Assembly (NCBI RefSeq): GCF_022842015.1
Contig: NZ_JALHQJ010000013.1
Span: forward strand, 1-47,820
Origin: Nitrosomonas sp.
Lineage (GTDB): Bacteria; Pseudomonadota; Gammaproteobacteria; Burkholderiales; Nitrosomonadaceae
Length of the DNA: 47,820 nt
Reading direction: 5' to 3'
In this document: positions 15,127-26,462 of the stretch, in pieces
Layout: the number at the start of each line of letters is the position of its first letter
Position numbering within the stretch: the first letter of the stretch is position 1
Translations under genes and position numbers: made by a program
Notes under the pieces: generated by a model
Databases searched by the model: none
Told to the model about the DNA's origin: nothing
Seen by the model: the letters and a program-made list of their open reading frames with translations, nothing else

Positions 15127-15335
15127 AGTAGAAAAATATAAATGGGATTAGTGTATACGGGCAACAGCCATACCACCAAGCATAATATTCATTTGGTTAC
15201 GGATATAAAACCATAGCGTTGTCTAATTACCGCGTTTGCTACGCCACATTCATCCGACCATTTATTCGACACTGCATTAAGTGCGATAGAATGATTCATT
15301 ATCGATAACGTGATACTCACCGAGTTACAATAAAA

Positions 15336-16631
15336 ATGCGCATTGCAATCATCGGTGCCGGTTGTTCCGGTCTCACCGCAATCAAGCATCTGGTGGAAGC
15401 AGACTTGAAAGATATCGTTTGTTATGAGAAAAGCAACCAGATCGGTGGTAACTGGGTGTATACATCGACACCCAGCGATAGCAGTGTCTGCAGGGTAACG
15501 CATACGATTTCCAGCAAATCCATGTCGCAGTTCAGTGACTTTCCGATGCCGGATGACTATCCAGATTACCCCAGTCACCAACAGATACTAGCCTATTTCC
15601 AGGCGTATGCCCGGCATTTTCAGTTGGAAAAATATATCCGGTTCAATGTTGCCATCCAACATATTAAAAAAATAGAAAATGAACGGTGGCGTTTGTCTCT
15701 GAGTGATGGCACGCAATCAGAATGTGATTATCTGGTGATTGCCAATGGCCATCTTGCAATTCCATGCCACCCTGATTGGAAAGATAATTTTTCCGGAAAA
15801 TATCTGCATGCACATGACTACAAAACTAATCAGGGCTTAGAAAACCAGCGGGTACTCGTGGTTGGTGCCGGAAACTCGGGCTGTGATTGCGCGGTTGAAG
15901 CGAGCCGTGATGCCGCTTGCGTCGACATGAGCTTGCGCTCTGCGCAGTATATTATTCCCAAGCTCATTATGGGAAAACCCACTGATACTTTTGCGGCTTC
16001 GTTGCAGTGGTTACCGCAGAGCATGCAAAGCTGGCTGCAAAAAATTTCCCTGCGAATCCAGATCGGGCGTTATCGTGACTATGGATTACCCGAGCCTGAT
16101 TTTTCACCCACGCAGGCACACCCCACTATCAATTCAGAAATCTTCAATAAAATTCGGCATGGCAAAATATGCCCTCGTCCAGGCATTCAGGACATCTCGG
16201 GACAAACCGTGCATTTTAGCGATGGCTCTTCGCAGAAGTATGATGTCATCATTGCCGCCACCGGTTATAAAATCAGTTTTCCTTTTTTTGACGCAAAATT
16301 TATTAACTGGGAAGATGCCGCGCATATTCCGCTTTACTTGCGTATCTTTCATCCCGATCATCCCAGCTTGTTTTTCATCGGATTAATACAGCCTCAGGGC
16401 TGCATTTGGACACTCGCGGAGGCACAATCCCGGCTAGTCGGGCAATGGTTGAGCAAAACGACTCAACTGCCCTCCGATTGGCGCGAACAAGCTTTGCGTG
16501 AAGGCGAATATTGGGCACATCAATTTATTGCCCGCCCCCGTCATGCACTGGAAGTGCACTACTATCCCTATCTAAAATCTCTCCGTCAGAAAATCAAGGA
16601 CACAAACCAATCATTTTTAAAGCGGTCATAA
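15336..16631 (+). CDS. flavin-containing monooxygenase
   Basis: 431 residues. The FAD-binding GxGxxG is IIGAGCSGL (~4-12). FSGKYLHAHDY (~153) fits the FxGxxxHxxxY/W fingerprint of flavin monooxygenases. The NADPH-binding fold is VLVVGAGNSGCDCA (~173), and the ATGYKISFPFF motif is at ~310. The enzyme should oxygenate a soft nucleophile (N or S) using NADPH and O2; the substrate cannot be read from the sequence. SelO lies 85 bases downstream on the same strand. Confidence 0.85.
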   Translation: MRIAIIGAGCSGLTAIKHLVEADLKDIVCYEKSNQIGGNWVYTSTPSDSSVCRVTHTISSKSMSQFSDFPMPDDYPDYPSHQQILAYFQAYARHFQLEKYIRFNVAIQHIKKIENERWRLSLSDGTQSECDYLVIANGHLAIPCHPDWKDNFSGKYLHAHDYKTNQGLENQRVLVVGAGNSGCDCAVEASRDAACVDMSLRSAQYIIPKLIMGKPTDTFAASLQWLPQSMQSWLQKISLRIQIGRYRDYGLPEPDFSPTQAHPTINSEIFNKIRHGKICPRPGIQDISGQTVHFSDGSSQKYDVIIAATGYKISFPFFDAKFINWEDAAHIPLYLRIFHPDHPSLFFIGLIQPQGCIWTLAEAQSRLVGQWLSKTTQLPSDWREQALREGEYWAHQFIARPRHALEVHYYPYLKSLRQKIKDTNQSFLKRS

Positions 16632-16716
16632 ATGAATCAGGTGGTTGCACGCTACGTCCCATACAATACCGTATATTGTGCAGCAATATCCGATTCAAAT
16701 AATGTGAAAAAGAACT

Positions 16717-18198
16717 ATGAAATCTCAAAAAAAACAAACCAGTGATCGTGTGGGCTGGCGCTTCGATAATAGTTATGCACGCTTACCCGATTATTTTTAC
16801 GCCCAACTACCCCCTGTTCCGGTAAACGCTCCTCAGACCGTAATAGTAAATCATGCACTTGCAGAATCGTTGGGATTGGATCTCGGCGTGTTGTCTGCCG
16901 AAGAAGTTGCCTTGCTGTTTTCCGGAAATGTGTTGCCGCAAGGGGCGCAACCGATCGCGCAAGCCTACGCTGGCCATCAGTTTGGTCATTTCACGATGCT
17001 GGGCGATGGGCGGGCGATTTTAGTGGGAGAGCATCTCACGCCAAGCGGTAAGCGATTCGACATTCAGCTCAAGGGCTCCGGCCAGACTCCGTTTTCCCGG
17101 CGCGGTGATGGCCGCGCAGCTTTAGCACCGATGCTGCGCGAATACATCATCAGTGAAGCGATGTATGGACTGGGCATTCCCTCGACGCGCAGCCTTGCCG
17201 TGGTCACCACCGGAGAGCAAGTGATGCGGGAAACTCAGCTTCCCGGTGCAATTCTTACTCGAATATCAGCCAGTCATATTCGCGTCGGAACGTTTGAATA
17301 TGCCGCCGGACAAGGTGGTGTTGATGCGATTAAAATCCTGTCGGATTATGCGATTTGGCGTCATTACCCTGATCTGAATGATGCCGAAAATCCTTATCTG
17401 TCGCTGCTAAACCGGATAATTGAACGTCAAGCCGCGTTGATCGCAAAATGGCTGCTGTCGGGTTTCATTCATGGTGTCATGAATACGGATAACATGAGCA
17501 TCAGCGGTGAAACGATCGACTATGGCCCGTGTGCATTCATGGATGCTTATAATCCCAACACGGTATTCAGTTCGATCGATCAGAACGGTCGCTATCGTTA
17601 TAGCTATCAGCCGCAGATGGCACAATGGAATCTCGCGCGTTTAGCTGAAACCTTGCTGCCATTGATTGATACGGCGCAAGAAAAAGCCGTAACATTGGCG
17701 GAAGAAGCCATTCATGCTTTTCCGGCGAAATATCAAGCCGAGTGGCTAGCAGGAATGCGCAAGAAATTAGGATTAATGACAGAAGAAACCGAAGATTCTG
17801 AATTAATTGCCAGCCTACTCACCTGGATGTATCAACATCAAGCTGATTACACCAACACCTTCCGCGCGCTGTCCGCAGGAACCTTACCTATAGATAACAC
17901 GTTTCAAGATGCCGATTTTGAGGCGTGGCATGCTCGCTGGCAGGCACGATTGGCGCGCCAATCCGAAACTAAGGAATTATCGGTGCGTTTGATGCAAGCC
18001 AATAACCCTGCAATCATTCCGCGCAATCATCGCGTCGAGGAAGCGCTATCTGCTGCTTCCGAACAGGGTGATTACACGTTGATGCAGCAGTTGCTTGCGG
18101 CACTACAAAATCCATATACCGATGCGCCGGAGCACTATGATTATCGCACACCACCCGCGCCGTCGGAACGCGTGTATCAAACGTTTTGCGGAACGTGA
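16717..18198 (+). CDS. selO: SelO (YdiU) protein adenylyltransferase
   Basis: 493 residues, the usual length for bacterial SelO. This pseudokinase transfers AMP to proteins and is linked to redox stress. Seen here: the N-terminal [32 protein letters not shown] (~87), [12 protein letters not shown] and [20 protein letters not shown] (~118-137), and the metal-binding [22 protein letters not shown] (~256-277, in two blocks). The protein ends QTFCGT, so a Cys stands third from the end, where animal SelO has selenocysteine. Confidence 0.95.
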   Translation: MKSQKKQTSDRVGWRFDNSYARLPDYFYAQLPPVPVNAPQTVIVNHALAESLGLDLGVLSAEEVALLFSGNVLPQGAQPIAQAYAGHQFGHFTMLGDGRAILVGEHLTPSGKRFDIQLKGSGQTPFSRRGDGRAALAPMLREYIISEAMYGLGIPSTRSLAVVTTGEQVMRETQLPGAILTRISASHIRVGTFEYAAGQGGVDAIKILSDYAIWRHYPDLNDAENPYLSLLNRIIERQAALIAKWLLSGFIHGVMNTDNMSISGETIDYGPCAFMDAYNPNTVFSSIDQNGRYRYSYQPQMAQWNLARLAETLLPLIDTAQEKAVTLAEEAIHAFPAKYQAEWLAGMRKKLGLMTEETEDSELIASLLTWMYQHQADYTNTFRALSAGTLPIDNTFQDADFEAWHARWQARLARQSETKELSVRLMQANNPAIIPRNHRVEEALSAASEQGDYTLMQQLLAALQNPYTDAPEHYDYRTPPAPSERVYQTFCGT

Positions 18199-18234
18199 AT
18201 TGTTGCTAAGAGGAAATACAAAAGGAGAACAACA

Positions 18235-18618
18235 ATGGCAATCACCCTTAATCACACCATCGTGCCCTGCTTCGATAAAGTCGAGTCGGCGAAATTTTAT
18301 AGTTGTGTGTTTGGCTTTGAATATGTCGGTGCGTTTTCTCATTTCATCGTGGTGCGTGTCAACAACACCTTAAGTCTGGATTTCGATAACAAGGAACAGT
18401 TTTTATCGATTCACTATGCGTTCAAAGTATCCGAACAGGAATTTGATGAAATATTTGCGCGACTGCAGGTTGAGCAAATTACCTATGGCAGCGGCCCAGG
18501 TAATGCGGATGATATGACGATCAATCACAACTATGGCGGCCGCGGTGTTTATTTTCACGACCCTAACGGGCATCTGTTGGAGATGTTGACAGTGGATTAC
18601 GTGATACCACCACAATGA
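18235..18618 (+). CDS. VOC / glyoxalase-fold protein
   Basis: 127 residues with a strong AAAGGAG site before the ATG. LNHTIVPCFD at the start and GRGVYFHDPNGHLLEMLT near the end are the paired beta-alpha-beta-beta-beta motifs of the vicinal-oxygen-chelate fold. The His of LNH, the His of GHLLE and the Glu of LEM are candidate metal ligands. Substrate unknown. It is 36 bases after selO and probably in the same transcript. Confidence 0.8.
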   Translation: MAITLNHTIVPCFDKVESAKFYSCVFGFEYVGAFSHFIVVRVNNTLSLDFDNKEQFLSIHYAFKVSEQEFDEIFARLQVEQITYGSGPGNADDMTINHNYGGRGVYFHDPNGHLLEMLTVDYVIPPQ

Positions 18619-18776
18619 TTTTCTTCTGAATACTGAATAAAAATGTGATCAGCGCGAGCAAAAATCATAGCTTACGTGTTTCTTCCTAATCCTATCCTCT
18701 GCCGCAATCAAATCTCTGGCGAATTCAGATCGAAGGACACGATCTGTTTAATGGATATTAACCCTAGTTTTCGGAC

Positions 18777-18962
18777 TCAATTGTCCATTAAAGATCCCGA
18801 GCCTTCTTCCTGTTTCTTCCATTTGTCGTAACACTCAAGACCGCAGTAATACACGATGTAATCAGTCGATTTGACGCTCGTAGCCTCAGATAACGGTATT
18901 TCTTTAAAACATACATCGCAGGACACTACTTCCGGCACTACAATTTTTTCCTGTTCAATCAT
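18777..18962 (-). CDS. DUF3330-like zinc-binding small protein
   Basis: 61 residues. SCDVCFKEIPLSEA (~14-27) and YYCGLECYDKW (~38-48) give two Cys pairs (CxxC and CxxxC) for a zinc or other soft metal. This is the pattern of DUF3330 proteins, which are also found beside mercury-resistance genes. GGAGG lies 5-7 bases upstream of the start. No mer genes are present here. Confidence 0.7.
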   Translation of the reverse strand: MIEQEKIVVPEVVSCDVCFKEIPLSEATSVKSTDYIVYYCGLECYDKWKKQEEGSGSLMDN

Positions 18963-19035
18963 TTCTGAACCTCCTGTCGTTGGGGATCAATTTTGCTTCT
19001 TAATCATCCCGCTGCGCCACAAAATCACCCTGCAT

Positions 19036-19581
19036 TTATTGCGGTGGCGGAGGTGGTGGATTTCCTGCTGGTGGCGGTGGTGGCGTAAAATTCTCTGATG
19101 GATTTGTAACTCTTGGCCCCGTGTTGCTGCTCGCAGGCTGGTTACCCGTAATTCTCCCCGAAACCGGGACGCGATGGCCTTTTGCATACATGCATTGAAT
19201 ATAGCTCATGTCGTATTGCCGTTGACTCATATACCCGGAAGTATCAGCCGTACCAGAACCAACAACACCGCCCGCTAACAGCCCCGTACCTGCACCAATG
19301 GCAGCACCCTGCCCTCCACCTATAGCAGCACCTGCAGCGGCGCCAAGCCCAGCTCCAATCGCCGCGCTTTCTATACCACTGGACTGAGAAGCCTGTCGCG
19401 GCGTTTTACCGCCAATTTGCTGATGGGCATAACCCCTGCATTCAAAATCATCATAACGAAACTGCTCAAAGCTTTTCCCTGTGCCTGGCAACGCCATAAC
19501 GCTCGGACCAGTCGGCATATTGACACAAGCAGTTACCAAGCCCATCGCCAGCAGTGTGGATAATCTTCTCAAAGTAAGCAT
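19036..19581 (-). CDS. glycine-zipper outer-membrane lipoprotein
   Basis: 181 residues. A lipoprotein signal peptide ends in the lipobox LVTAC (Cys19). Residues ~70-110 are a glycine zipper (GIESAAIGAGLGAAAGAAIG, then GGQGAAIGAGTG) that can insert in or pack against membranes. ADTSGYMSQRQYDMSYIQCM then YAKGHRVP is the conserved end of this domain. The last ~20 residues are almost all proline (FTPPPPPAGNPPPPPPQ), which suggests contact with cell wall or a protein partner. It lies 23 bases downstream of the next gene on the same strand. Confidence 0.75.
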   Translation of the reverse strand: MLTLRRLSTLLAMGLVTACVNMPTGPSVMALPGTGKSFEQFRYDDFECRGYAHQQIGGKTPRQASQSSGIESAAIGAGLGAAAGAAIGGGQGAAIGAGTGLLAGGVVGSGTADTSGYMSQRQYDMSYIQCMYAKGHRVPVSGRITGNQPASSNTGPRVTNPSENFTPPPPPAGNPPPPPPQ

Positions 19582-19604
19582 ATACTTAGCCTCTCATGTT
19601 ATTG

Positions 19605-20045
19605 TTATTGTCTTGGCGGCTGCGGCGCAACTTGCAGCCAGCCACCAGGACATTTCCTGACATAAGGATAGTAACCATCAGGATCCTGACAATAGTACCA
19701 GTAATTGGTTTGTGGTTGTGCAGGCTGCATTGGTTGCTGCGCTTGTTGCTCAATATAAACAGGTGGCGTAGCCGGAACAATCACTGGCGGAGGATAAGCG
19801 TATACGGGCGGAAAGTAATAAGAAGGGTAACCATACCCATACCCACCAAATCCATAACGACCAAAACCATAACCTCCATACCCGTAACCACCATACCCGT
19901 AACCACCATAAAATCCTGGGCCGTAGTAACCTAACCCAATACTTAAATGATTATGACTATGTCGAAATCCATGCGCCCATGCAGAACTGCTTACAGCGAT
20001 TGCCAATAGCACGATTGTCAGATAGATCCATTGAGCGCCCCGCAT
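19605..20045 (-). CDS. exported Gly/Tyr-rich repeat protein
   Basis: 146 residues from ATG 20045, with GGAG 5 bases upstream; the longer start at 20063 has none. There is a Sec signal peptide ending SSSAWA. The mature protein opens HGFRHSHNH and has about eight GYG/GYGGYG-like units (~35-65), a Pro/Tyr-rich stretch and a conserved tail YWYYCQDPDGYYPYVRKCPG with two cysteines. That tail is common in small proteobacterial envelope proteins. The His-rich start could bind metal. Probably in one operon with the glycine-zipper lipoprotein. Confidence 0.7.
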   Translation of the reverse strand: MRGAQWIYLTIVLLAIAVSSSAWAHGFRHSHNHLSIGLGYYGPGFYGGYGYGGYGYGGYGFGRYGFGGYGYGYPSYYFPPVYAYPPPVIVPATPPVYIEQQAQQPMQPAQPQTNYWYYCQDPDGYYPYVRKCPGGWLQVAPQPPRQ

Positions 20046-20502
20046 AAAAGCTCCATTGAACATTTGTAGTGTCAGACTAAAAATTAGACTGACACATTAC
20101 CTGAGAATTCCATTGATTAAGTTCCTTGACAGATACCCGCATGGACAGTTCTAGCTGTTTCATCAGCTAACGCTCTGCTATGCCGGGATCTAACAGCTAT
20201 ATTAAATATTATTGCTACTTGTAATCATTGGCTTAAGTTGGCATCGCATATTTGATTTGCTGTCTGATTTATTTGCGTGAATTGCAAATTCGCCGGTATT
20301 ATCGAATAACTGAAAAGCAGTTGGTGAATCATTGTCAGCAAAGAAGTCGTTGTTGGGGGTTACCATTGTCGCGAAGGTGAACTAGGGAGTGGGGGTTAAG
20401 TATCGGATCACAGGATTCACACCTTGGCACCATCAGCATTGATACAATAAATCATCGTTAGGCGATGGTTATGGATACTGAATTCTTGTTTAGGGATATA
20501 AG
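20046..20502. other. 457-base gap
   Basis: It holds the divergent regulatory regions of the Gly/Tyr-rich gene and the small lipoprotein. The only structure I see is an inverted repeat at 20069-20095: GTGTCAG-A-CTAA, a three-base loop, then TTAG-A-CTGACAC. It lies just upstream of the Gly/Tyr-rich gene and may be an operator or a 5' leader hairpin. No small gene was found. Confidence 0.5.
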
Positions 20503-20679
20503 ATGCAGAAAAATAAGTGGATACTGAGGATAATCTCTTTATCAGCAGCATTATCACTGTTATCCGGCTGCTGGACAATTGCCGCTGTTGGGGCTGGCGC
20601 TTACGGAGGATATAAAATGAAAGAAAAAGGCTATACTTTGCAGAGCCCTATTACCAAAGAGAGAAAATCGAGAAAGTAA
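20503..20679 (+). CDS. small lipoprotein
   Basis: 58 residues. The signal peptide MQKNKWILRIISLSAALSLL is followed by the lipobox LSGC (Cys23). The short mature part is WTIAAVGAGAYGGYKMKEKG and a basic end, resembling YgdI/osmotic-type small lipoproteins with a glycine-rich turn. It ends 4 bases before the convergent lspA stop. Confidence 0.6.
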   Translation: MQKNKWILRIISLSAALSLLSGCWTIAAVGAGAYGGYKMKEKGYTLQSPITKERKSRK

Positions 20680-20682
20680 GAC

Positions 20683-21174
20683 TTATTGCTTGATTTTCTT
20701 CTGAGTATTTTCTGCCTTATCTTTTCTGAAGCTTTCGTAGATCATCAATGCCGCGCCGATACAGATCGCCGAATCGGCGACATTGAAAGCAGGCCAGTGA
20801 TAAGTGCCGACGTAAAAATCCAGGAAATCAACCACATGACCCAGTGTAATGCGATCATACAAATTGCCTAGCGCACCACCAAGAATCAGACTCAATGACA
20901 AGCAGAATAATTTTTCATGCTGGTATCGATTGAGTAAATAGATAATCAAAAGCGCCGCACTGCCTGCAACACCACTCAGAAACCAACGCTGCCAGCCCGA
21001 TTGGTCACTCAGAAAACTGAATGCAGCGCCGGGATTATAGGTGAGTACCAGATTAAAAAAACCAGTCAGTGGAATAACTTGACCGAATTCCAAGGTAGAC
21101 TCTACCCAGTATTTACTTACGAGATCCAGCACTAAAATAATTAAAGCGATGGCCAAACTGATGTGAAGCTTCAT
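20683..21174 (-). CDS. lspA: signal peptidase II (lipoprotein)
   Basis: 163 residues and four membrane segments. It cleaves prolipoprotein signal peptides in the inner membrane. The catalytic region is intact: GGALGNLYDRITLGHVVDFL with the first Asp pair and FNVADSAICIG with the second Asp. It is the third gene of the ribF-ileS-lspA run, 30 bases after ileS, a conserved order in proteobacteria. Confidence 0.97.
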   Translation of the reverse strand: MKLHISLAIALIILVLDLVSKYWVESTLEFGQVIPLTGFFNLVLTYNPGAAFSFLSDQSGWQRWFLSGVAGSAALLIIYLLNRYQHEKLFCLSLSLILGGALGNLYDRITLGHVVDFLDFYVGTYHWPAFNVADSAICIGAALMIYESFRKDKAENTQKKIKQ

Positions 21175-21204
21175 GAGAGGTATCCGTTAAATGATCATTA
21201 AGTT

Positions 21205-24003
21205 CTAGGCATAGTTACGTGCTTCACCGCTGCCATAAAGATTGGAAACACAACGTTCACATAAAGTTGGGTGATCCGCGTGATGCCCGACATCCTGGCG
21301 ATAATGCCAGCATCGTTCACATTTTGTGTGTGTGCTGGACGTCACAACGATACTTTCCTGCTGAGCGGCATTGATTTGAATCAAGTCGACTGCAGAGACA
21401 ATCAATACAAAACGCAAATCATGACCCAGCGAGCTGAGCAAGGCAAAATCCTCGGGGCGAGCGCGGATTTCAACTGTCGCCGCTAGTGAAGAGCCTATTT
21501 CTCCCTGAATACGGGAATCTTCCAGTTTTTTCAGTACTTGTGAGCGTAATGTACGTATTTTCGCCCAGCGGTGTTGCAACAGCTCGGCATCAGGCTGCGC
21601 CGGAAAGATATGCCAATTATGCAACAACACGCTATCTTGGCTATCATCCGTCAGATGCTCCCAGACTTCCTCCGAAGTAAAACTCAGAATCGGCGCAAAC
21701 AGTCGCACCAAGCAATGTGCAATATGATACAGCACAGTTTGTGCAGAACGGCGAGGCAGGCCTGTTGTTGCTGCCGTGTACAGACGATCCTTGAGAATAT
21801 CCAGATAGAAGCCGCCCAAATCCTCAGAACAAAAATTATGTAGTTTATGCACCGCTTGATGAAATTCATAGCGGTCATAACATTGTGTCAGATCGTCTTG
21901 AAATGTTTCTGTTAGCGCCAGCATATAACGATCAATTTCCAAACAATTCGCAACCTCGATTAAATCAGTTTGCGGATCAAAATCCATCAGATTGGCCAAT
22001 AAAAAGCGCAGCGTATTACGAATACGGCGGTAACTTTCAATCACCCGCTTTAGAATTTCTTCGGAAATGGAAAGCTCGCCGGAATAATCGGTAGACGCAA
22101 CCCACAAGCGCAAAATATCGGCACCGGAAGTATTTATCACTTTTTGCGGCGCAATCACGTTCCCTTTCGACTTGCTCATTTTATGACCATTCCCATCCAC
22201 CACAAAGCCGTGCGTGAGCAGCGCTTTGTATGGCGCACGACCGTCAATAGCGCAGCCAGTTAGCAGCGCAGATTGGAACCAGCCACGATGCTGATCGGAG
22301 CCCTCCAAGTACAAATCAACTGGGAATGTAAGCTGTGCCTCTGCTTTAACAACCGTGTCGTGCGTGGTGCCGGAATCAAACCAGACATCCAGAGTGTCGG
22401 TTAGTTTTTTATAATCCTTGGCTTCTCCACCGAGCAATTCGGATGCTTCCAACGCAAACCACGCTTCGATACCTTGCTGTTCCACCTTTTGCGCTATTTC
22501 CTCGAGCAATTCAAGTGAGTGTGGATGTAGCACATGGGTGTCTTTATGCACAAAAAATGTCATCGGAACACCCCAATTACGTTGGCGTGATACGCACCAA
22601 TCCGGACGGTTCTTAATCATCGCTTCCAGACGTGCTCTGCCCCATGTCGGATAAAATGCCGTGGTATCGACCGCTTGCATAGCCAGTTCACGCAGCGTTT
22701 TATCCTGCGTAGATGCAGCATCTGTCTTATGCAAATTCATGCCGATAAACCATTGCGGCGTGGCGCGAAAAATAATGGGGGTTTTATGACGCCAGCAATG
22801 TGGGTAGCTATGATCTATCTTTTTTAGGCAAAACAGGTGCTCATTGGTTTTAAGTGTATCAATCACAACATCGTTGGCCTTCCATACAGAGAGTCCGCCA
22901 ACCAAAGGGATATGAGCAATAAATTTACCATCGCCATCCACTGGACTCTCACTCGGCAAGTTGTAATTTTGCCCAACAAAATAATCGTCTAGACCATGTG
23001 CGGGCGCCGTGTGTACAAGCCCTGTACCCGCTTCCAATGTGACATGCTTGCCGCAAATGATTTTTACCGCACGCGCTTCAAACGGATGTTGCAGTGGCAA
23101 GTGCTCCAACGCCTGGCCTTTGCATGTAGCCAGTGTTTCGCCGGTCAAGTCGTATCGCTCGAGACAGGCTTGTTGCAATTCACTGGCAAGTATCAATAAG
23201 CCTCGCGTTGTTTGTACTAGCGCATAGTCAAATTCGGGGTGAACACAGACGGCTTGATTAGCAGGCAATGTCCATGGCGTAGTGGTCCAGATGATGGCAT
23301 AGCTTTGGATATTTTCTGGAACAGAGACACCAAAAACATTGCCGAGCAATTGATGCGCGGACGGAATTGCAAAACCCACATCAATCGCAGGTGAGCTTTT
23401 ATCTTCATACTCCACCTCCGCTTCAGCCAATGCGGAACCGCAATCTATACACCAGTTTACAGGTTTCTGACCTTGATACAGGTAGCCACTCTGATAAATT
23501 TTCCCCAGTGCGCGAATAATGCCAGCCTCTGTTTTGAAATTCATTGTCAGGTATGGATGTTCCCAATCACCCAACACGCCCAAGCGAATGAAATCGGCTT
23601 TCTGGCGCTCAACCTGTTCATTAGCAAAAGCACGGCAGAGTTCGCGCACTTTATCGGCGGCTAAGTGCTTGCCATATTTTTTCTCGATCTGATGCTCAAT
23701 CGGCAAACCATGGCAATCCCAGCCAGGAACATAGGGCGCATCAAAGCCGGACAATGTTTTACTTTTGACGATGACATCCTTAAGAATTTTATTGACCGCA
23801 TGACCAATATGAATATCGCCATTAGCATACGGAGGGCCATCGTGCAGTATGAATTTCGGGCGGCCTTTGCTAACAGAACGAATTTTTTGGTATAGATTTT
23901 TTTCTTGCCAGGCTTTCAACATGCCGGGCTCACGGCTGGCAAGATTGCCGCGCATCGGAAAAGGCGTATCGAGCAAATTGAGGGTTTTCTTATAATCAAT
24001 CAT
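21205..24003 (-). CDS. ileS: isoleucyl-tRNA synthetase
   Basis: 932 residues, the normal length for the bacterial type. Class I motifs are present: [16 protein letters not shown] (~57-72) with the HIGH box, and [10 protein letters not shown] (~602-611). An editing domain lies between ([13 protein letters not shown]). The C-terminal zinc site is [18 protein letters not shown] then CERC. The ribF gene lies 19 bases upstream and lspA follows. Confidence 0.98.
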   Translation of the reverse strand: MIDYKKTLNLLDTPFPMRGNLASREPGMLKAWQEKNLYQKIRSVSKGRPKFILHDGPPYANGDIHIGHAVNKILKDVIVKSKTLSGFDAPYVPGWDCHGLPIEHQIEKKYGKHLAADKVRELCRAFANEQVERQKADFIRLGVLGDWEHPYLTMNFKTEAGIIRALGKIYQSGYLYQGQKPVNWCIDCGSALAEAEVEYEDKSSPAIDVGFAIPSAHQLLGNVFGVSVPENIQSYAIIWTTTPWTLPANQAVCVHPEFDYALVQTTRGLLILASELQQACLERYDLTGETLATCKGQALEHLPLQHPFEARAVKIICGKHVTLEAGTGLVHTAPAHGLDDYFVGQNYNLPSESPVDGDGKFIAHIPLVGGLSVWKANDVVIDTLKTNEHLFCLKKIDHSYPHCWRHKTPIIFRATPQWFIGMNLHKTDAASTQDKTLRELAMQAVDTTAFYPTWGRARLEAMIKNRPDWCVSRQRNWGVPMTFFVHKDTHVLHPHSLELLEEIAQKVEQQGIEAWFALEASELLGGEAKDYKKLTDTLDVWFDSGTTHDTVVKAEAQLTFPVDLYLEGSDQHRGWFQSALLTGCAIDGRAPYKALLTHGFVVDGNGHKMSKSKGNVIAPQKVINTSGADILRLWVASTDYSGELSISEEILKRVIESYRRIRNTLRFLLANLMDFDPQTDLIEVANCLEIDRYMLALTETFQDDLTQCYDRYEFHQAVHKLHNFCSEDLGGFYLDILKDRLYTAATTGLPRRSAQTVLYHIAHCLVRLFAPILSFTSEEVWEHLTDDSQDSVLLHNWHIFPAQPDAELLQHRWAKIRTLRSQVLKKLEDSRIQGEIGSSLAATVEIRARPEDFALLSSLGHDLRFVLIVSAVDLIQINAAQQESIVVTSSTHTKCERCWHYRQDVGHHADHPTLCERCVSNLYGSGEARNYA

Positions 24004-24022
24004 GAAAGTTACAATGAATAAG

Positions 24023-24994
24023 TTAAAGGGCGCGGCACAAGCGATTATATTGAATTGGCGTGGTCATAAAAAATTCCTTGGCTTGTGCAACATCTTTTTC
24101 GATCTGCAGGATAAGCGTACTGATATCTGCATATTTTTCTTCGTTACGTAGTTTGTGCAGAAAATCAACGCGCAAGTACCGTCCATAAATTTCATCATCA
24201 AAGTCGAGCAAATGAACCTCTAATACAGGTCTACCGTTCTCATAGATTGTTGGACGTACACCCAAGCTGGCTACACCCGGTAGTGGAGTCTCCAATGATG
24301 AAGAATTGGCGCCATAGACTGATACAACAAAAATACCGGAAAGCGGTGGCTGGTTATGCTTCAATTGAATATTCGCTGTCGGGAACCCTATTTGCTTGCC
24401 TAATTTGTCACCATCGATGACGCGACCACTGATACTGTAGGGTCTACCCAACAGTTTTGCGGCCGTATCCAAGTCACCATTAGTCAGCGCCTGCCGGATG
24501 GCAGTGCTGGAAACACGTTGATTGTCAATGGCAATACTCGGCATAACTTCCAGCGTATAGTTATTCTCCGCGGAGAGCGCTTGTAGCATTGCAATGTCTC
24601 CAGCACGACGTGCGCCAAAACGAAAATCATCACCCACCAATAACCAGCAAACACGCAAATCTTGATTCAGAATCTGTGAAATGAATTGTTCCGGATTGAT
24701 CCTGGCAAAGTCGTAATTAAAACGACAGATATGAATGCAATCGATTTCGGCCTTGATCAAGCGATTCAATTTTTCCCGCAAACTGGTCAAACGCGCTGGG
24801 GCTTGATCCGGCGCGAAAAATTCGCGCGGGTGCGGTTCAAAGGTCATCACACAAGCAGGAAGTCCAAGTTGATTGGCAACATCTTTTAAGCGAGTAAGTA
24901 TCGCTTGATGGCCTAAATGAACGCCATCAAAATTACCTATGGTAAGTGCAACCGGTGTCTTAGCGTGTGCCGATACCTTGCGCCAAGTGTGCAT
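24023..24994 (-). CDS. ribF: bifunctional riboflavin kinase / FAD synthetase
   Basis: 323 residues. The N-terminal FMN adenylyltransferase domain shows [17 protein letters not shown] (~18-34) and [17 protein letters not shown] (~115-131). The C-terminal riboflavin kinase domain shows [20 protein letters not shown] then GFPTANI (~183-209) and the catalytic-Glu region [18 protein letters not shown] (~256). It makes FMN and FAD from riboflavin. First gene of the ribF-ileS-lspA operon. Confidence 0.97.
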   Translation of the reverse strand: MHTWRKVSAHAKTPVALTIGNFDGVHLGHQAILTRLKDVANQLGLPACVMTFEPHPREFFAPDQAPARLTSLREKLNRLIKAEIDCIHICRFNYDFARINPEQFISQILNQDLRVCWLLVGDDFRFGARRAGDIAMLQALSAENNYTLEVMPSIAIDNQRVSSTAIRQALTNGDLDTAAKLLGRPYSISGRVIDGDKLGKQIGFPTANIQLKHNQPPLSGIFVVSVYGANSSSLETPLPGVASLGVRPTIYENGRPVLEVHLLDFDDEIYGRYLRVDFLHKLRNEEKYADISTLILQIEKDVAQAKEFFMTTPIQYNRLCRAL

Positions 24995-25397
24995 GATAAG
25001 CAGGGACCAAAAAATTAGTGATTCTAACGTGTTTCAGGCAACCAGGTCTAGTTAACGTTGAGTCAATTTAAGTCTTGATTCGGTACGGCTATTGGGGCAT
25101 TTGGCAGGGAGCAATCAACTTTTATTCCGATGTGGTTTTTCTCACAAATAATCCAGCTTCAAGAGATTATTATAGCGGCGTAACCTAAATCTTCCTTTCA
25201 GAATGATATATTACGTATTAATAACATTAGGTTATTAAATAATCAAATAATCGATATGTTATGGATTTTGGTTATATTCACTGAGTAGCACAGCCGGAGA
25301 TAAATACATTCCTACTGGCTTTGGCATAGCGCTTAATCCATACAATGCTCACCGATTGGGCTGCTCATTTAAATTTCTAACCGCATGAGGTGATAAA
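24995..25397. other. 403-base intergenic region between divergent genes
   Basis: It should contain the promoters of ribF (left) and of the RTX gene (right). A perfect 8-base inverted repeat TTAATAAC-ATTAG-GTTATTAA at 25218-25238 in an AT-rich stretch may be an operator. A GAGGTGA ribosome-binding site (25386-25392) precedes the RTX start. I see no small gene. Confidence 0.5.
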
Positions 25398-26345
25398 ATG
25401 GCAATCGTTAACGGCACAAACTTTAATGACAACAACACATTTCAATTTAATGGTGTTTTCTTTCAATTCTTTCCACAATTAGATGGAACCAATGGCAATG
25501 ACACTATTTCCGGTTTCAATGGCACCGACATTCTCCGTGGTCTCAATGGAAACGATGTATTAGACGGTGGCGCTGGCGCCGATAATATGGATGGCGGTGA
25601 TCAGAATGACATTTACTTTGTGGACAATCTGAGCGATGTAGCGGCAGAAGTTTTCAATGATGCTTTAGGAGGCGTTGATTTGGTAAATTCCTCCGTTACA
25701 CACACTTTGGGATTTGGTATCGAGAATCTCAATCTCACAGGCGCCGCCATCATTAACGGCACGGGTAACGAGAACGGCAACAAAATCAATGGCAACTCAG
25801 CCGACAATATCATCAGTGGGTTAAACGGCAATGATCGTCTTTTCGGATTGGGAGGCAATGATACCTTAAATGGTGGATCAGGTAACGACACTATGGCCGG
25901 TGGAGATGGCAATGATATTCTGCAGGGAGGATCAGGCAATGATATCTTGCGCGGCGACAATGGCGATGATATTTTGGCTGGCGGGCTTGGAAATGATATC
26001 CTTTTTGCGGGTCTCGGCGCCACCGATCACTATCTGTTCAACACCCCGTTGAATAGCGCGACCAACGTGGATACCATCAACGGTTTTTTCGCACCCGTCG
26101 ATACCATCCGTTTAGACAATGATATATTTACCAGTTTTGGGGCGCCAGGAGGCATTGCTGCGGGCAATCTCAAAATTGGCCCTGGTGCTGTCGCGATGGA
26201 CGCTGACGATTTCTTGATTTACGACACCTCTACCGGCGCGTTATCCTATGATGCCAATGGCAATGGCTTCGGTGCTGCGGTTCAATTTGCTACTATAGCG
26301 GGAGTTGCACCCTTATCAGCAGCAGATTTCTTAATTGTCCAATAA
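25398..26345 (+). CDS. RTX calcium-binding repeat protein (type I secreted)
   Basis: 315 residues. Nonapeptide repeats of the form GGxGxDxLx occur at ~45-75 ([20 protein letters not shown]) and ~140-205 ([40 protein letters not shown] and so on). They bind calcium and fold outside the cell. The C-terminal ~90 residues ([44 protein letters not shown] end) are of the serralysin-like type recognised by type I secretion. There is no catalytic domain, so it may be a structural surface or matrix protein. No transporter genes are nearby. Confidence 0.8.
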   Translation: MAIVNGTNFNDNNTFQFNGVFFQFFPQLDGTNGNDTISGFNGTDILRGLNGNDVLDGGAGADNMDGGDQNDIYFVDNLSDVAAEVFNDALGGVDLVNSSVTHTLGFGIENLNLTGAAIINGTGNENGNKINGNSADNIISGLNGNDRLFGLGGNDTLNGGSGNDTMAGGDGNDILQGGSGNDILRGDNGDDILAGGLGNDILFAGLGATDHYLFNTPLNSATNVDTINGFFAPVDTIRLDNDIFTSFGAPGGIAAGNLKIGPGAVAMDADDFLIYDTSTGALSYDANGNGFGAAVQFATIAGVAPLSAADFLIVQ

Positions 26346-26384
26346 GTAATCAAGAGACCCAGCATTAGCAGCAGGTTCTTCACC

Positions 26385-26416
26385 AGCCAAACTCTATTGT
26401 GTAATAGAGTTTGGCT
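26385..26416 (+). terminator. 14-base perfect hairpin after the RTX gene
   Basis: AGCCAAACTCTATT pairs perfectly with AATAGAGTTTGGCT around a GTGT loop, 40 bases after the RTX stop. The following bases (TATATCATC) are not a T run, so termination or mRNA 3' protection are both possible. Confidence 0.55.
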
Positions 26417-26462
26417 TATATCATCAATAGAAATATTCATTCAGCTTCGATTCTCTCCAAAT

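Noticed and set aside
25218..25238. Inverted repeat before the RTX gene as a phage operator
   Set aside because: It contains ATTAGG by chance but not the TTAGG-N5-CCTAA design and is far from the prophage.
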